Shown here: positions 44,379 to 53,142 of the stretch, one piece after another
Layout: the number at the start of each line of letters is the position of its first letter
Position numbering within the stretch: position 1 is the stretch's first letter
Source: UBA4971 sp900019985
GTDB lineage: Bacteria > Bacillota > SHA-98 > UBA4971
DNA length: 64,000 bases
Direction of reading: 5' to 3'
Assembly (NCBI GenBank): GCA_050949175.1
Contig: JBMNFG010000007.1
Span: 62,001 to 126,000 of the forward strand
Made by a program: the position numbers and the translations under genes
Notes under the pieces: model-generated
The model's database searches: none
What the model was told of the DNA's origin: nothing
The model's input: only the letters and a program-made list of their open reading frames with translations

Positions 44379-46103
44379 ATTAGTAGCAAGAAACGCAGCA
44401 GCGTGATATTGCAGACGTTAGTTCTTCTTATGACCTTGAGTATATTCCTTACCGGTTGTTTTTCAAGCAGTTTTGGACCGCCCGGGGTGCCGCCTGTAAC
44501 TCCTGACCCGCCGGGTACCCCGAACCCCCCACCGGGCCAGGTGCCTTCTTCCGGAAAGATACTCGGACATGTGGTGATGGAGACTCTCTATAAATCACGA
44601 CCTCTATCAGCGTCAAGTGTCCCCGGAGTGGTAGTGAAAGGAGCGACCTTGGCGAAACCTCTTGCTGATGAAGGCGGCCCTGATTATGTGGATTCTGAGA
44701 TCCTGGCACGTTTTCAGGAAAACACGCCTCAAGAGGAAATCCATAGGATAGTAGAAAGCCAGGGATGCCATGTAAAGCAGGTGATAGACAGGACAGACAT
44801 TTACGTTATCGGGATTCCTGAAAGAGAAGACCCTGTTTACGTGGCTGAGGACTTCGAAAAGAATCCCCAGGTGAAATATGCCCAACCTAATTGGGTAGGC
44901 CGGGTCACAGAGATAAGTGATGCAACCCTAACCCTGATCCCGAGCGATCCCGATCTCTCCAAGCAATGGGCGATTGAAGCAATGGGCGTCCCATATGCCT
45001 GGGATAAAACGACAGGCAGCTCAGGTGTGAAGGTGGCAGTCATTGATACAGGTGTCCAGGTCAACCACCCTGATCTTGCAGCAAACATCGGTCCGGGCTA
45101 CGACTTTTTCAATAATACAACGTATGTGACTGATTACAATGGACATGGAACACACGTTGCAGGGATAATCGGGGCTATTGCTAACAACGGAAGGGGAATA
45201 GCAGGGATAAACTGGAACGTGCAAATAATGCCTCTTAAAGCCGCTGATAATTCAGGACAAGGGTACCTGGATCTGCCGGCGATCATTCAAGCACTGTACT
45301 GGGCCGCGGATAACGGGGCTGACGTAGTCAACATGAGTTTCAAGATTTCAGATTCCGCAATCGGTGCAAACAACGCAATGGACGATGCAATTGACTACGC
45401 ATACAGCAAAGGTGTAACAATGGTGGCTGCTGCAGGAAACGACGGTAACGGGAGAGTGGTATATCCCGCCAGCCACCCAAAGGTTATTGCAGTCAATGCG
45501 GTAAGTTCCGATCTTAGCCGTCCATCTTGGAGTAATTACGGTGACGGTGTTGACGTGACTGCCCCGGGCGACCTCGTTTGGAGTACATGGCCTGGAAGCA
45601 CCTACGCGTACGCTTCGGGTACATCGATGGCCGCTCCCCAAGCTGCAGGTGTTGCAGCTCTCCTCATTGCCCAAGGCATAAGAGGCCAGGAGAACATAAG
45701 GCGCATCCTTCAGGAGACTGCCATGGACTTAGGTGCGCCGGGTAAGGATTGGACCTTTGGCTGGGGCATGGTCAATGCCCACGCAGCAGTCAGCGGTGCC
45801 CTCATCACGAATATGAAAGTCTTTGCAGGAGATGAGGACGAGATAAGTATTACTCCGTACAGCGATATGGTAAATCCCAAGGCAGGAGGTTTCTTCGAAA
45901 TAACGGGCGTTCCGAAGGGTTCATGGTACATATACGGATGGATAGATGTAAACAATAACGGGGCCGTAGACTTCGGAGATTACTTCGGACGCACATCAGG
46001 CAAAGTCGTTTTCAACGGCGGAACCTTAACAGATATAAAGCTTCTTGCCAGGCCTATTGTGGGATCCGATACAGTATACTCATTAAAGCTTGGCGAGGAT
46101 TGA
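44379..46103 (+). CDS. Lipoprotein subtilisin-like serine protease (S8)
   Basis: This secreted protease of about 575 residues is anchored by a lipid. A signal peptide ends in the lipobox FLTGC, then a Pro-rich linker, an inhibitor-I9-like propeptide (DSEILARFQENTPQEEIHRIV) and the S8 domain. The catalytic triad is intact: Asp in AVIDTGVQVNHPDL, His in GHGTHVAGIIG, Ser in GTSMAAPQAAGVAAL. A C-terminal domain of about 100 residues follows. The start is unclear: TTG 44334 is upstream of the predicted transcript, while ATT 44379 has GGGAGAGGAG close by and gives an ideal signal peptide. The next gene encodes a BsuPI-domain protein. Confidence 0.9.
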   Translation: MSSKKRSSVILQTLVLLMTLSIFLTGCFSSSFGPPGVPPVTPDPPGTPNPPPGQVPSSGKILGHVVMETLYKSRPLSASSVPGVVVKGATLAKPLADEGGPDYVDSEILARFQENTPQEEIHRIVESQGCHVKQVIDRTDIYVIGIPEREDPVYVAEDFEKNPQVKYAQPNWVGRVTEISDATLTLIPSDPDLSKQWAIEAMGVPYAWDKTTGSSGVKVAVIDTGVQVNHPDLAANIGPGYDFFNNTTYVTDYNGHGTHVAGIIGAIANNGRGIAGINWNVQIMPLKAADNSGQGYLDLPAIIQALYWAADNGADVVNMSFKISDSAIGANNAMDDAIDYAYSKGVTMVAAAGNDGNGRVVYPASHPKVIAVNAVSSDLSRPSWSNYGDGVDVTAPGDLVWSTWPGSTYAYASGTSMAAPQAAGVAALLIAQGIRGQENIRRILQETAMDLGAPGKDWTFGWGMVNAHAAVSGALITNMKVFAGDEDEISITPYSDMVNPKAGGFFEITGVPKGSWYIYGWIDVNNNGAVDFGDYFGRTSGKVVFNGGTLTDIKLLARPIVGSDTVYSLKLGED

Positions 46104-46154
46104 GTGAAGGCTGTTAGGGTATATCGGCTACCCGGATAAAGGAAGGTGATGTTG

Positions 46155-46631
46155 ATGTTCTTCGCACGGGTGTTTGACAGTAACAAGATTGTCTTATTTG
46201 CCATACTGATACTTGTCGCTTGTGTCTTTGTGACCGGATGCTCTGCTAATGCCTTTCGCAATCTCAAGGTTCAGGTCGGCGCAAGCCCGATACGAGTAGA
46301 CGGACGTAACTTCCAAGTGTTTACCGTCGCAGCTTTAAACACAGGAGAAGAGAGCATTAGGCTTCAGTTTTCCAGTGGTATGCAGTTCGATTTCGTGGTA
46401 ATGTCAGATGATGCTGAGGTATGGCGCTGGTCCTATGACAAGGCATTCATTACAATGTTGACTGAGCGGGACATTGACCCGGATGAGCTGGTTGTATACT
46501 CAGTTGTCTGGGACGGCAGAGATTCTGAAGGAAGGCATGTGCCTCCAGGAGAATACCGGGTATTCGGCGAGATTGTAACGAAGCCGAAAGTAACTACGGA
46601 TGCAGTAACCTTCCACTGGAGCGGTAACTGA
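46155..46631 (+). CDS. BsuPI-domain lipoprotein (putative protease inhibitor)
   Basis: This lipoprotein of about 158 residues has a signal helix ending in VFVTGCSAN. The domain pattern VFTVAALNTGEESIRLQFSSG, QFDFVVMSDDAEVWRWSYDKAF, WDGRDSEGRHVPPGEYRVFG matches BsuPI, the fold of the B. subtilis intracellular proteinase inhibitor. It is directly behind a lipoprotein subtilase, so it may restrain that enzyme on the outer membrane face. GGAAGG with 8-nt spacing marks the ATG at 46155. Confidence 0.78.
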   Translation: MFFARVFDSNKIVLFAILILVACVFVTGCSANAFRNLKVQVGASPIRVDGRNFQVFTVAALNTGEESIRLQFSSGMQFDFVVMSDDAEVWRWSYDKAFITMLTERDIDPDELVVYSVVWDGRDSEGRHVPPGEYRVFGEIVTKPKVTTDAVTFHWSGN

Positions 46632-46700
46632 CCGGACACAGAACCTTTCATTTAAGAGCGTTTACCCTCATAAATTTTCTATAGTGTGGGGGTGAACGCT

Positions 46701-47684
46701 ATGTTCTTTTATATCCTGCGGAAAGCTCTTATGCTTTTCGCAATCCCGGCGATTTGCGCTTTTTGTTTCTTCCTATTTGTCTCTCCGAGTTTGTTTCCTC
46801 TGATCGGGGCCGCAAGTTCCGGAAACCATGCCATTGCCATTCCAAAGTGTCGATGCAGCTTAACTTATCGAGATTTACGCCTTACCCACCCTTACCTTGA
46901 GGGGCATGACGTTATTGAACTTCAGGAGCGCCTTCGGTCCCTTGGCTTTTTCGCGGGTAAAGTTGACGGTGTATTCGGCACTTCAACTGATGCAGCAGTG
47001 CGGGAATTCCAGAAGGCTGTCGGGATGGAGCCTAACGGAATTGTTACAGATTCAATGTGGCTTCGTATGGCCACAGGCAGGGCACGCACATTGCCTGCAA
47101 TTTCTGAGCTTCCGGAAGGCGAGCGAAAGATCGTTGTTAATGTCAACAGGCTGGTTCTGACGCTCTACGTCGGCGACGAAGTCATCAAAAAGTACCCGAT
47201 AGCCATTGGGAAGTGGCGTACTCCTACACCTACAGGCGAATTTGTCATCATCAGCAAAGATTACGCACCGGGCGGGGCCTTCGGGACCAGGTGGATGGGG
47301 CTGAACGTTCCATGGGGTTCATACGGGATTCACGGCACAAACAAACCATGGTCGATCGGGAGCGCTGCCAGCGCAGGGTGCATCCGGATGTTCAATGAAG
47401 ACATAGAAGAGCTTTTTGAACTCATTCCCGTCAACACTCTCGTTGAAATAATCGGGGAAGAACCTAAAGGAGAGATTAAACGCACTCTTAAGATTGGCGA
47501 TACAGGCACCGATGTCCAGGTGCTCCAGCTTCACCTTCGAAGAGGAGCTTTTGACGCCGGCCCTCTTGACGGAAGGTTTGGTATCCGTGTAGAGGCTGCA
47601 GTCAAAGAAATGCAGAAACTCTACGGATTCCAACCTACAGGCAGAGTCGGTACAAACGAGCTTTACCTTCTGGGGCTGCGCTGA
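46701..47684 (+). CDS. L,D-transpeptidase (YkuD) with two PG-binding domains
   Basis: This exported cell-wall enzyme of about 327 residues has a signal anchor. A PG_binding_1 domain (HDVIELQERLRSLGFF, GVFGTSTDAAVREFQKA) precedes the YkuD domain (IVVNVNRLVLTLYVGDEV, GIHGTNKPWSIGSAASAGCIRM with the catalytic Cys). A second PG-binding domain ends the protein (TDVQVLQLHLRRGAF, GRFGIRVEAAVKEMQKL). It makes 3-3 peptidoglycan cross-links or attaches proteins. ATG 46701 has GGGGGTG upstream. Confidence 0.93.
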   Translation: MFFYILRKALMLFAIPAICAFCFFLFVSPSLFPLIGAASSGNHAIAIPKCRCSLTYRDLRLTHPYLEGHDVIELQERLRSLGFFAGKVDGVFGTSTDAAVREFQKAVGMEPNGIVTDSMWLRMATGRARTLPAISELPEGERKIVVNVNRLVLTLYVGDEVIKKYPIAIGKWRTPTPTGEFVIISKDYAPGGAFGTRWMGLNVPWGSYGIHGTNKPWSIGSAASAGCIRMFNEDIEELFELIPVNTLVEIIGEEPKGEIKRTLKIGDTGTDVQVLQLHLRRGAFDAGPLDGRFGIRVEAAVKEMQKLYGFQPTGRVGTNELYLLGLR

Positions 47685-47754
47685 ATGCGCTCTTGCCTTT
47701 TAAGGCACGCCTCTTACGACACGCACTAAGGACTTGCGTGCAGGAGGGATTTTG

Positions 47755-49260
47755 ATGTTTCGAAAGGCTCTTAAGGTTACTTTAGTGGTTTTCGTGCTTC
47801 TCCTGGTAAGCATTATTGCTTACGGTGTTGTCGTATTCGACCGGCCGGAGCTGATGCCACCGGGGCCTTACCATCCTCGGGCCTTGCATGCGAAGTTAAA
47901 GGGATACCATGTCCACCCCTGGGTGAGAGTGGACCCGGAGAAGCAATACACGTTAAAGATATGGAGTACTCGCTGGCCTATGTTTCGGGACGGGTACGGA
48001 TATGACGATCTGGTTGAAGAGGTAATCAGCGAATTCCAAGCTGAATACGGAAATGTAGATGTTGAATACGTCTTATTACCCCTGGACGAAGTGGGAAAAG
48101 CGATCTCTGAGGCTGTTGAAAACAGGACCCCTCCTGACATATGCATAGGCCCGTTCGATCCCTCCCTGGTTGGTACAGGGCTCGTTGTGCCTCTCAACAT
48201 GTTCATTTGTGACGAACCGAGGGACGATATTAAGGCAACCCCGGCTTGGGACTTTGAAGCCTCTTCCCTGCAGGCTGTATCCGTGGATAATCGTATATGG
48301 GCATGGCCTTCATGGATTTCAGTGAAATCCTGGGCGGGAAACGCAGCAGTTCTTCGAGAGGCCGGTATCGATGTTGAGCAGGTCATGCTTTACGGATGGC
48401 CGTATGACGATGTCTTAACGATGATCGAGACGCTGCAAGCACGGCAAGCGGGAGTGCCGGAAGAGTACACAAAATACGGCCTTGTCCTTGACACAACAGG
48501 CACCCGTGTCCTTGACACGCTTATGGAGGCTGCAGGGAGAGGCCTTGTGCTTTCAGAAGCCGGCGATCTCTTGTGGCAGGGAGATGCGCTAACGTCTTGC
48601 TTGTCTTTTCTTCAGGATATCAAAGAAGCTAAAGGATTCCCCGAGCCCGCCCATAAGATGACCGACAGAATGCTTGAGCTTTTTTGGAACGGGAGAGTGG
48701 CTGTGATAGGCCCTGTAGGCCCAGGTTTTCTGAGGCACGTCCATGAGAGGCAGGAGAGGATAGCCAAAGGCAGTATATTCTCAGGAACAGTAACGGTAGA
48801 GCCGGTACTCTTACCTGCACCTCATCCAACAGGAGGATTGCACACACCGTCTATCACAGTCTGTTCAGCTATGGTGTTTACCGGTCCCGGCCGGGGAAGA
48901 GAAGATGCTTCATATCTTGCTGTCAGGCTCGCCGAAGCCTTGGCCAGAAAAGAGGCTTTATGGCTTGCACGTGAACTGCCTGTAGTGCCTGCCAGGCATA
49001 AAGACCGCGAGGACGCGCATGGCGCGGCGTATCTACCTGACGGAGCCAGCCGCCGCTTTCTTCTTAAAGCAGCATCATCAGGGCGGATGTACTCGAGCCC
49101 ATCCTCTGAGGTGAAGGAAATCGAGGAGATTTTGCGAGAACAGGCAATCAGTCCAATGATGGATCAGTTCTGGACAGGAACTCTCAAAGCTGCCGAGTTT
49201 GAGCAGCGTCTCCTCGGTTTATACCTGTCAATAGTAACACCTTTATCCAGCTTTGAATAA
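47755..49260 (+). CDS. Membrane-anchored extracellular solute-binding protein, orphan
   Basis: This 501-residue type 1 solute-binding protein has an N-terminal signal anchor (VTLVVFVLLLVSIIAYGVVV) and no clear lipobox. The bi-lobed core shows YDDLVEEVISEFQAEYGNVDVEYVLL-type and PDICIGPFDPSLVGTG segments. No ABC permease or ATPase genes are adjacent, so it may work with a distant transporter or have another envelope role. AGGAGGG marks the ATG at 47755. Confidence 0.8.
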   Translation: MFRKALKVTLVVFVLLLVSIIAYGVVVFDRPELMPPGPYHPRALHAKLKGYHVHPWVRVDPEKQYTLKIWSTRWPMFRDGYGYDDLVEEVISEFQAEYGNVDVEYVLLPLDEVGKAISEAVENRTPPDICIGPFDPSLVGTGLVVPLNMFICDEPRDDIKATPAWDFEASSLQAVSVDNRIWAWPSWISVKSWAGNAAVLREAGIDVEQVMLYGWPYDDVLTMIETLQARQAGVPEEYTKYGLVLDTTGTRVLDTLMEAAGRGLVLSEAGDLLWQGDALTSCLSFLQDIKEAKGFPEPAHKMTDRMLELFWNGRVAVIGPVGPGFLRHVHERQERIAKGSIFSGTVTVEPVLLPAPHPTGGLHTPSITVCSAMVFTGPGRGREDASYLAVRLAEALARKEALWLARELPVVPARHKDREDAHGAAYLPDGASRRFLLKAASSGRMYSSPSSEVKEIEEILREQAISPMMDQFWTGTLKAAEFEQRLLGLYLSIVTPLSSFE

Positions 49261-49286
49261 ATTACCCTACAACATGCCAATAATGA

Positions 49287-49295
49287 TGGTATAAT
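49287..49295 (+). promoter_or_regulatory. Extended -10 promoter upstream of the YabE-like gene
   Basis: TGGTATAAT lies about 170 bp before the start. There is no good -35. Confidence 0.5.
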
Positions 49296-49462
49296 AGAGG
49301 ACGTCTGTCTGGCATTAGATTCCAGATCCGGCTCTCAAGGAGGAGTTTGGGCTTTTTGGAAGAATAGTACGCCAAAAAGACCTGGTCTGGTAAGAGTGCC
49401 GGAACTTATATTAGAAAAAGCAGTAAAGCAGTGTTATTGTGCACTGCAAGGAGGATGAGGTC

Positions 49463-50494
49463 ATGACGTCCGGCCCCTGTTACAGACAGGAGCGAGCGTC
49501 GTTATTTGTCGAACGCAGAAGAGAAATCGCTCTTATTTCATGTTGTGTGGTCCTATTGGTGACCGGGCTTGCAGGAGCAGCACGGGAAGTAAGGATAATC
49601 GTTGATGATGACGTCATATCAGTCTCTGCGATCCCTGGTTTTAGGGTCGGAGATGTGCTGAAGCAAGCCGGAATAGAATTACGAGACGGCGATAAAGTGA
49701 CACCCGGCCTGTCAGAGCGCATAGGCGGACGAGGTGTCATTACTGTTGCTCGTGGAGTTCCTGTAACGCTTACAGTTGACGGTGTTGAAATTCAGATGAA
49801 TTCAGCAGGGCCTATGGTTAAGCATGTTCTTGCTGAGTCCGGAATCTTGCTGAGGCCTGAGGACAAGGTCAGCCCCGGAATGGAAGACGGCCTTGTTCCC
49901 GGTATGAACATCAAAGTCACACGCGTAACATCTGAGGTAGTTGTCAGACAGGTTCGTATCCCATACCGTACTGAGGAAAAACCTGATTCTAATATGGATC
50001 GCGGTCAATCCGAAGTTATCAGGCAAGGTGTTGAAGGCCTTCGTGAAGAAGAAGTCCTCGTCACCTATGAAGACGGCAAAGTCGTCAATGAGACTGTGCT
50101 GTCCGGCAAGGTATTGCGAGAACCCGTCGCAAAAGTGATGAAAGTCGGAACCCGCAATCCCATAAGGACGCTACATACCTCAAGAGGTACTTTCAGGTAC
50201 AGAGAAGTATTGACGATGACAGCCACTGCTTATGAGCCAGGCCCTACCAGCTGCGGGAAATGGGCAGACGGGTATACTGCTATAGGCTTAAAAGCCGAAC
50301 CCGGCATTGTTGCAGTAGATCCGAAGGTCATACCTCTCGGCACCAGGCTGTACGTGGAGGGCTATGGGCCTGCTCTTGCAGGTGATGTGGGAGGCGCGAT
50401 CAAAGGGAACAGGATCGACCTGCTCTTTGAGACTGTAGAGGAAGCGCTGCGGTACGGAAGGCGAAAAGTGAAAGTGTATATTCTGGAGCCATGA
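49463..50494 (+). CDS. YabE-like protein with DUF348, G5 and 3D domains
   Basis: This exported cell-wall protein of about 343 residues has an N-terminal helix (IALISCCVVLLVTGLAGAA). Two DUF348 ubiquitin-like repeats (VISVSAIPGFRVGDVLKQ, EIQMNSAGPMVKHVLAE) precede a G5 domain and a C-terminal 3D domain (TMTATAYEPGPTSCGKWADG, GIVAVDPKVIPLGTRLYVEG, KGNRIDLLFETVEEA) typical of Rpf/MltA-like lytic enzymes. In B. subtilis yabE likewise precedes rnmV-ksgA-yabG-veg. AAGGAGG marks the ATG at 49463. rnmV is missing here. Confidence 0.92.
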   Translation: MTSGPCYRQERASLFVERRREIALISCCVVLLVTGLAGAAREVRIIVDDDVISVSAIPGFRVGDVLKQAGIELRDGDKVTPGLSERIGGRGVITVARGVPVTLTVDGVEIQMNSAGPMVKHVLAESGILLRPEDKVSPGMEDGLVPGMNIKVTRVTSEVVVRQVRIPYRTEEKPDSNMDRGQSEVIRQGVEGLREEEVLVTYEDGKVVNETVLSGKVLREPVAKVMKVGTRNPIRTLHTSRGTFRYREVLTMTATAYEPGPTSCGKWADGYTAIGLKAEPGIVAVDPKVIPLGTRLYVEGYGPALAGDVGGAIKGNRIDLLFETVEEALRYGRRKVKVYILEP

Positions 50495-51396
50495 GAAAGC
50501 AATCAAAGAACCTAAGGAACGAACCTAAAATCCGGCCGAGGAAAACCCTCGGCCAAAATTTTCTCACTGACCGGTCTGTTTTGGGAGTGATTGTCAATAC
50601 TGCCCGGTTAACCAGGGACGATTCGGTCTTGGAGATAGGTGCAGGCACCGGGATACTGACTGAGGCGCTTGCCAGGGAGGCCGGTCGCGTTATCGCCGTT
50701 GAAATAGACGAGCGGTTGGTCTCTCTCCTCCGGCGCAAGTTCTCCCATCATTCTCACGTGGAGATTGTAAAAGGCGACGTTCTCCAGCTAAACTTGACAG
50801 AGCTTTTGGCTTCTAGTACACTGATTTCAGAGAAATCTAAAGTGGTTGCCAATTTGCCTTATTATATTTCGTCCCCGATTATTCTGGAGTTGCTTCGCCA
50901 TACAGAGCTTTTTGAGCGGCTGGTAGTTCTCGTTCAGAAAGAGGTCGCGGAGAGGATTGTTGCAGCTCCGGGGTCTAAGATATACGGAGCGTTTTCCGTA
51001 GCTGTGCAGTATTACGCAGATCCTGAGATTGTTGCCATTGTACCTCCCCAGGCGTTTTGGCCTCAACCTAAGGTAAATTCTGCTGTTGTCAACATGATGA
51101 TCCGTAAAACCCCGCGGGTTAAGACAATTGATGAGAAGGTATTCTTTGCAGTGGTCAGGGGAGGCTTCGCAAAAAGGCGAAAGACAATTCTAAGGGCGCT
51201 TTCCATGGCAGGAAAGATCTATCCGGAGCTTGCTTCTGTCAAGGAAGACAGCATAAAGAATATCCTCACTAGGGTTGGAGTGGACCCAACACGACGAGCT
51301 GAGACCGTTTCATTGGAGGAATTTGGCCGAATAGCAGACGCAATCGCATTAGAACGTGGTGAGCTTAGTCAAGATGAAAAACATGATGTTCGTTAG
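50491..51396 (+). CDS. rsmA: 16S rRNA dimethyladenosine transferase RsmA/KsgA
   Basis: RsmA dimethylates A1518 and A1519 of 16S rRNA late in 30S assembly. It shows RPRKTLGQNFLTDRSV, VLEIGAGTGILTEALA, VIAVEIDERLV, KVVANLPYYISSPIILELL and the C-terminal helical domain. The length of 301 is typical. The ATG overlaps the yabE-like stop by 4 bp, so they are coupled. Confidence 0.97.
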   Translation: MRKQSKNLRNEPKIRPRKTLGQNFLTDRSVLGVIVNTARLTRDDSVLEIGAGTGILTEALAREAGRVIAVEIDERLVSLLRRKFSHHSHVEIVKGDVLQLNLTELLASSTLISEKSKVVANLPYYISSPIILELLRHTELFERLVVLVQKEVAERIVAAPGSKIYGAFSVAVQYYADPEIVAIVPPQAFWPQPKVNSAVVNMMIRKTPRVKTIDEKVFFAVVRGGFAKRRKTILRALSMAGKIYPELASVKEDSIKNILTRVGVDPTRRAETVSLEEFGRIADAIALERGELSQDEKHDVR

Positions 51397-51853
51397 CCCA
51401 TCAAAAGGGAAATTGACTTTTGATGAAGCCTTTGCAGATATCGTCAGCTATATGCAGGAGATGCCGGGCATCCCGTACAGGCTGATTATCGGCACCGATT
51501 CTCAGCTTAAAGATGATACTTGTTTCGTTACTGCCATAGTCATTCACAGAGTGGGGAAAGGCGGACGGTATTACTACACTAAAGAGAACGAAAAAATCGG
51601 AAAGAGCCTGAAACAGAGGATCTTCTTTGAGACAGCGAAAAGCCTTGGGATTGCCGGCAGGCTCGCAGAGAAGCTTGCTGAAAGCGGGTACGAGGATTTA
51701 AATGTCGAGATCCATCTGGATATCGGCAGGAACGGGGAAACAAAAGACCTTATTAGAGAGATTGTAGGAATGGTAACAGGCACCGGATTTGAGGCTAAGA
51801 TCAAGCCGGATGCCTACGGCGCTACAAAAGTCGCGGACAAGCACAGTAAATAG
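51374..51853 (+). CDS. Ribonuclease H-like YkuK family protein
   Basis: This protein of about 159 residues matches the YkuK/DUF458 group with FVSPSKGKLTFDEAFADI, YRLIIGTDSQLKDD, FVTAIVIHRVGKGGRYYYT and VEIHLDIGRNGETKDLI. The acidic residues DTD/DIG fit an RNase H-like fold. Function is unknown. The start lies inside the rsmA end, and the gene sits where other genomes have yabG directly. Confidence 0.82.
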   Translation: MKNMMFVSPSKGKLTFDEAFADIVSYMQEMPGIPYRLIIGTDSQLKDDTCFVTAIVIHRVGKGGRYYYTKENEKIGKSLKQRIFFETAKSLGIAGRLAEKLAESGYEDLNVEIHLDIGRNGETKDLIREIVGMVTGTGFEAKIKPDAYGATKVADKHSK

Positions 51854-52034
51854 AACGCGTTTCACATCCCCCTAGGCCTTCTCCTTTTCTTCTTTAACCC
51901 ATCGTTTTACATGAGTTTACCAGGCAAAATCTTCGCTTTCATGCCTTCATCGAATCCGGAAACGAGCCTTCACTTTTTCTCGTCCATCTCATACTATGTC
52001 ATATCACGGACATGGTCTCTTTGGAGGGGAGAAC

Positions 52035-52925
52035 GTGGGCGAGGTAAGAGTTGGAGATAAGGTGGCGCGGAGATCTCACGGTTCAGACGTGATCTTCGTC
52101 GTCCTGAAGATAATTACTGCTCGGATGAAAGTTGCAAGGGTCCTTCTGCGAGGCTTGAACATGAGGCTCATGGCAGATGCCCCCATTGATGACCTTGTGA
52201 CTATAGATAATGAAGAAGCGGAATCATCGATAGAGAGTGTTCACCGAGAAGCACGGCAAGTGGTGGAGAAGGTATTCCGGAGGCGGATGGCAGAAGATTC
52301 CCGGATAGAACACAGGGGGCGTGAAGATAAAATCCTACCACCAGGCATTGATTATAGTTATTTCCCGGGAAAAGTCCTTCACCTTGACGGGGACGGGGAT
52401 TATTTGAAACACTGCATGAAGTTTTACAAAGAACTCAATGTGCCTGCTGTAGGATATTATGTCCCAGAAGAGGCGCAAGCATCGAAGGTTGCAGCGCTTT
52501 TCCGAGAGCACCTTCCTGATATCCTGGTGCTTACAGGGCATGACGGCTTGATTACCCGTGTAGGCGATAAGCTGAACTTAGACAGCTATAGAACGTCAAA
52601 GTATTTTGTGGAAGCTGTGAAGAAGGCACGACAGATAGAGCCTGACAAGGATTCCCTTGTGATAATCGCAGGGGCATGCCAGTCATATTACGAGGCATTA
52701 ATCGATGCAGGAGCGAATTTTGCCAGCTCTCCGCAGAGGATATTTATACATTGCGCTGACCCGCTCCTCGTTGCCGAAAAGATATCCCATACCCCCTTTG
52801 ACAGGGTTGTTCATGTGAACGAAGTCGCTGAAAGCATAATCAGCGGGCTGAACGGAATCGGAGGCATAGAAACCAGAGGGAAGTTGCGTTTAGGCTTACC
52901 TAATACAATGTCAACGAACAGATGA
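52035..52925 (+). CDS. yabG: Sporulation-specific protease YabG
   Basis: YabG processes spore coat proteins (SafA, YeeK and others) late in sporulation. The protein of about 296 residues shows MGEVRVGDKVARRSHGSD, FPGKVLHLDGDGDYLKHC, LRLTGHDG-type ILVLTGHDGLI and IAGACQSYYEALIDAGANFASSP. The frame opens with ATG 51996, but GGAGGGGA directly before the GTG at 52035 marks the start. A -10-like CATACTAT at 51990-51997 lies upstream and may be a sigma-E or sigma-K element. A Noc-site-like sequence lies inside the gene. Confidence 0.95.
   Translation: MGEVRVGDKVARRSHGSDVIFVVLKIITARMKVARVLLRGLNMRLMADAPIDDLVTIDNEEAESSIESVHREARQVVEKVFRRRMAEDSRIEHRGREDKILPPGIDYSYFPGKVLHLDGDGDYLKHCMKFYKELNVPAVGYYVPEEAQASKVAALFREHLPDILVLTGHDGLITRVGDKLNLDSYRTSKYFVEAVKKARQIEPDKDSLVIIAGACQSYYEALIDAGANFASSPQRIFIHCADPLLVAEKISHTPFDRVVHVNEVAESIISGLNGIGGIETRGKLRLGLPNTMSTNR
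52359..52374. promoter_or_regulatory. Noc-binding-site-like sequence within yabG
   Basis: TATTTCCCGGGAAAAG matches the 14-bp Noc consensus at 13 of 14 positions. Confidence 0.6.
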
Positions 52926-53039
52926 CGCGATTTCTTAAGGAGGAAAGAGGATTCTCCAGCAATTTTTAGATATAAAGAGAAGGGCTATTCTTTTTGAGGG
53001 CTGTAATGCCTGCCTACCCAATATATACGAAAAACCCTA

Positions 53040-53068
53040 TTGACACGATAGAACCATGTTGTTATACT
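53040..53068 (+). promoter_or_regulatory. Sigma-A promoter P1 upstream of veg
   Basis: TTGACA and TATACT with a 17-bp spacer. This is close to consensus. Confidence 0.9.
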
Positions 53069-53079
53069 TATTATTTTCC

Positions 53080-53108
53080 TTGACGCAGAGCCCAAATCGT
53101 GCTAAAAT
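53080..53108 (+). promoter_or_regulatory. Sigma-A promoter P2 upstream of veg
   Basis: TTGACG and TAAAAT with a 17-bp spacer, 40 bp downstream of P1. The tandem arrangement fits the very strong veg expression known in B. subtilis. Confidence 0.85.
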
Positions 53109-53142
53109 TAACTAGGTGTGGCCCGCCAAGGAAGGTGGTAAA

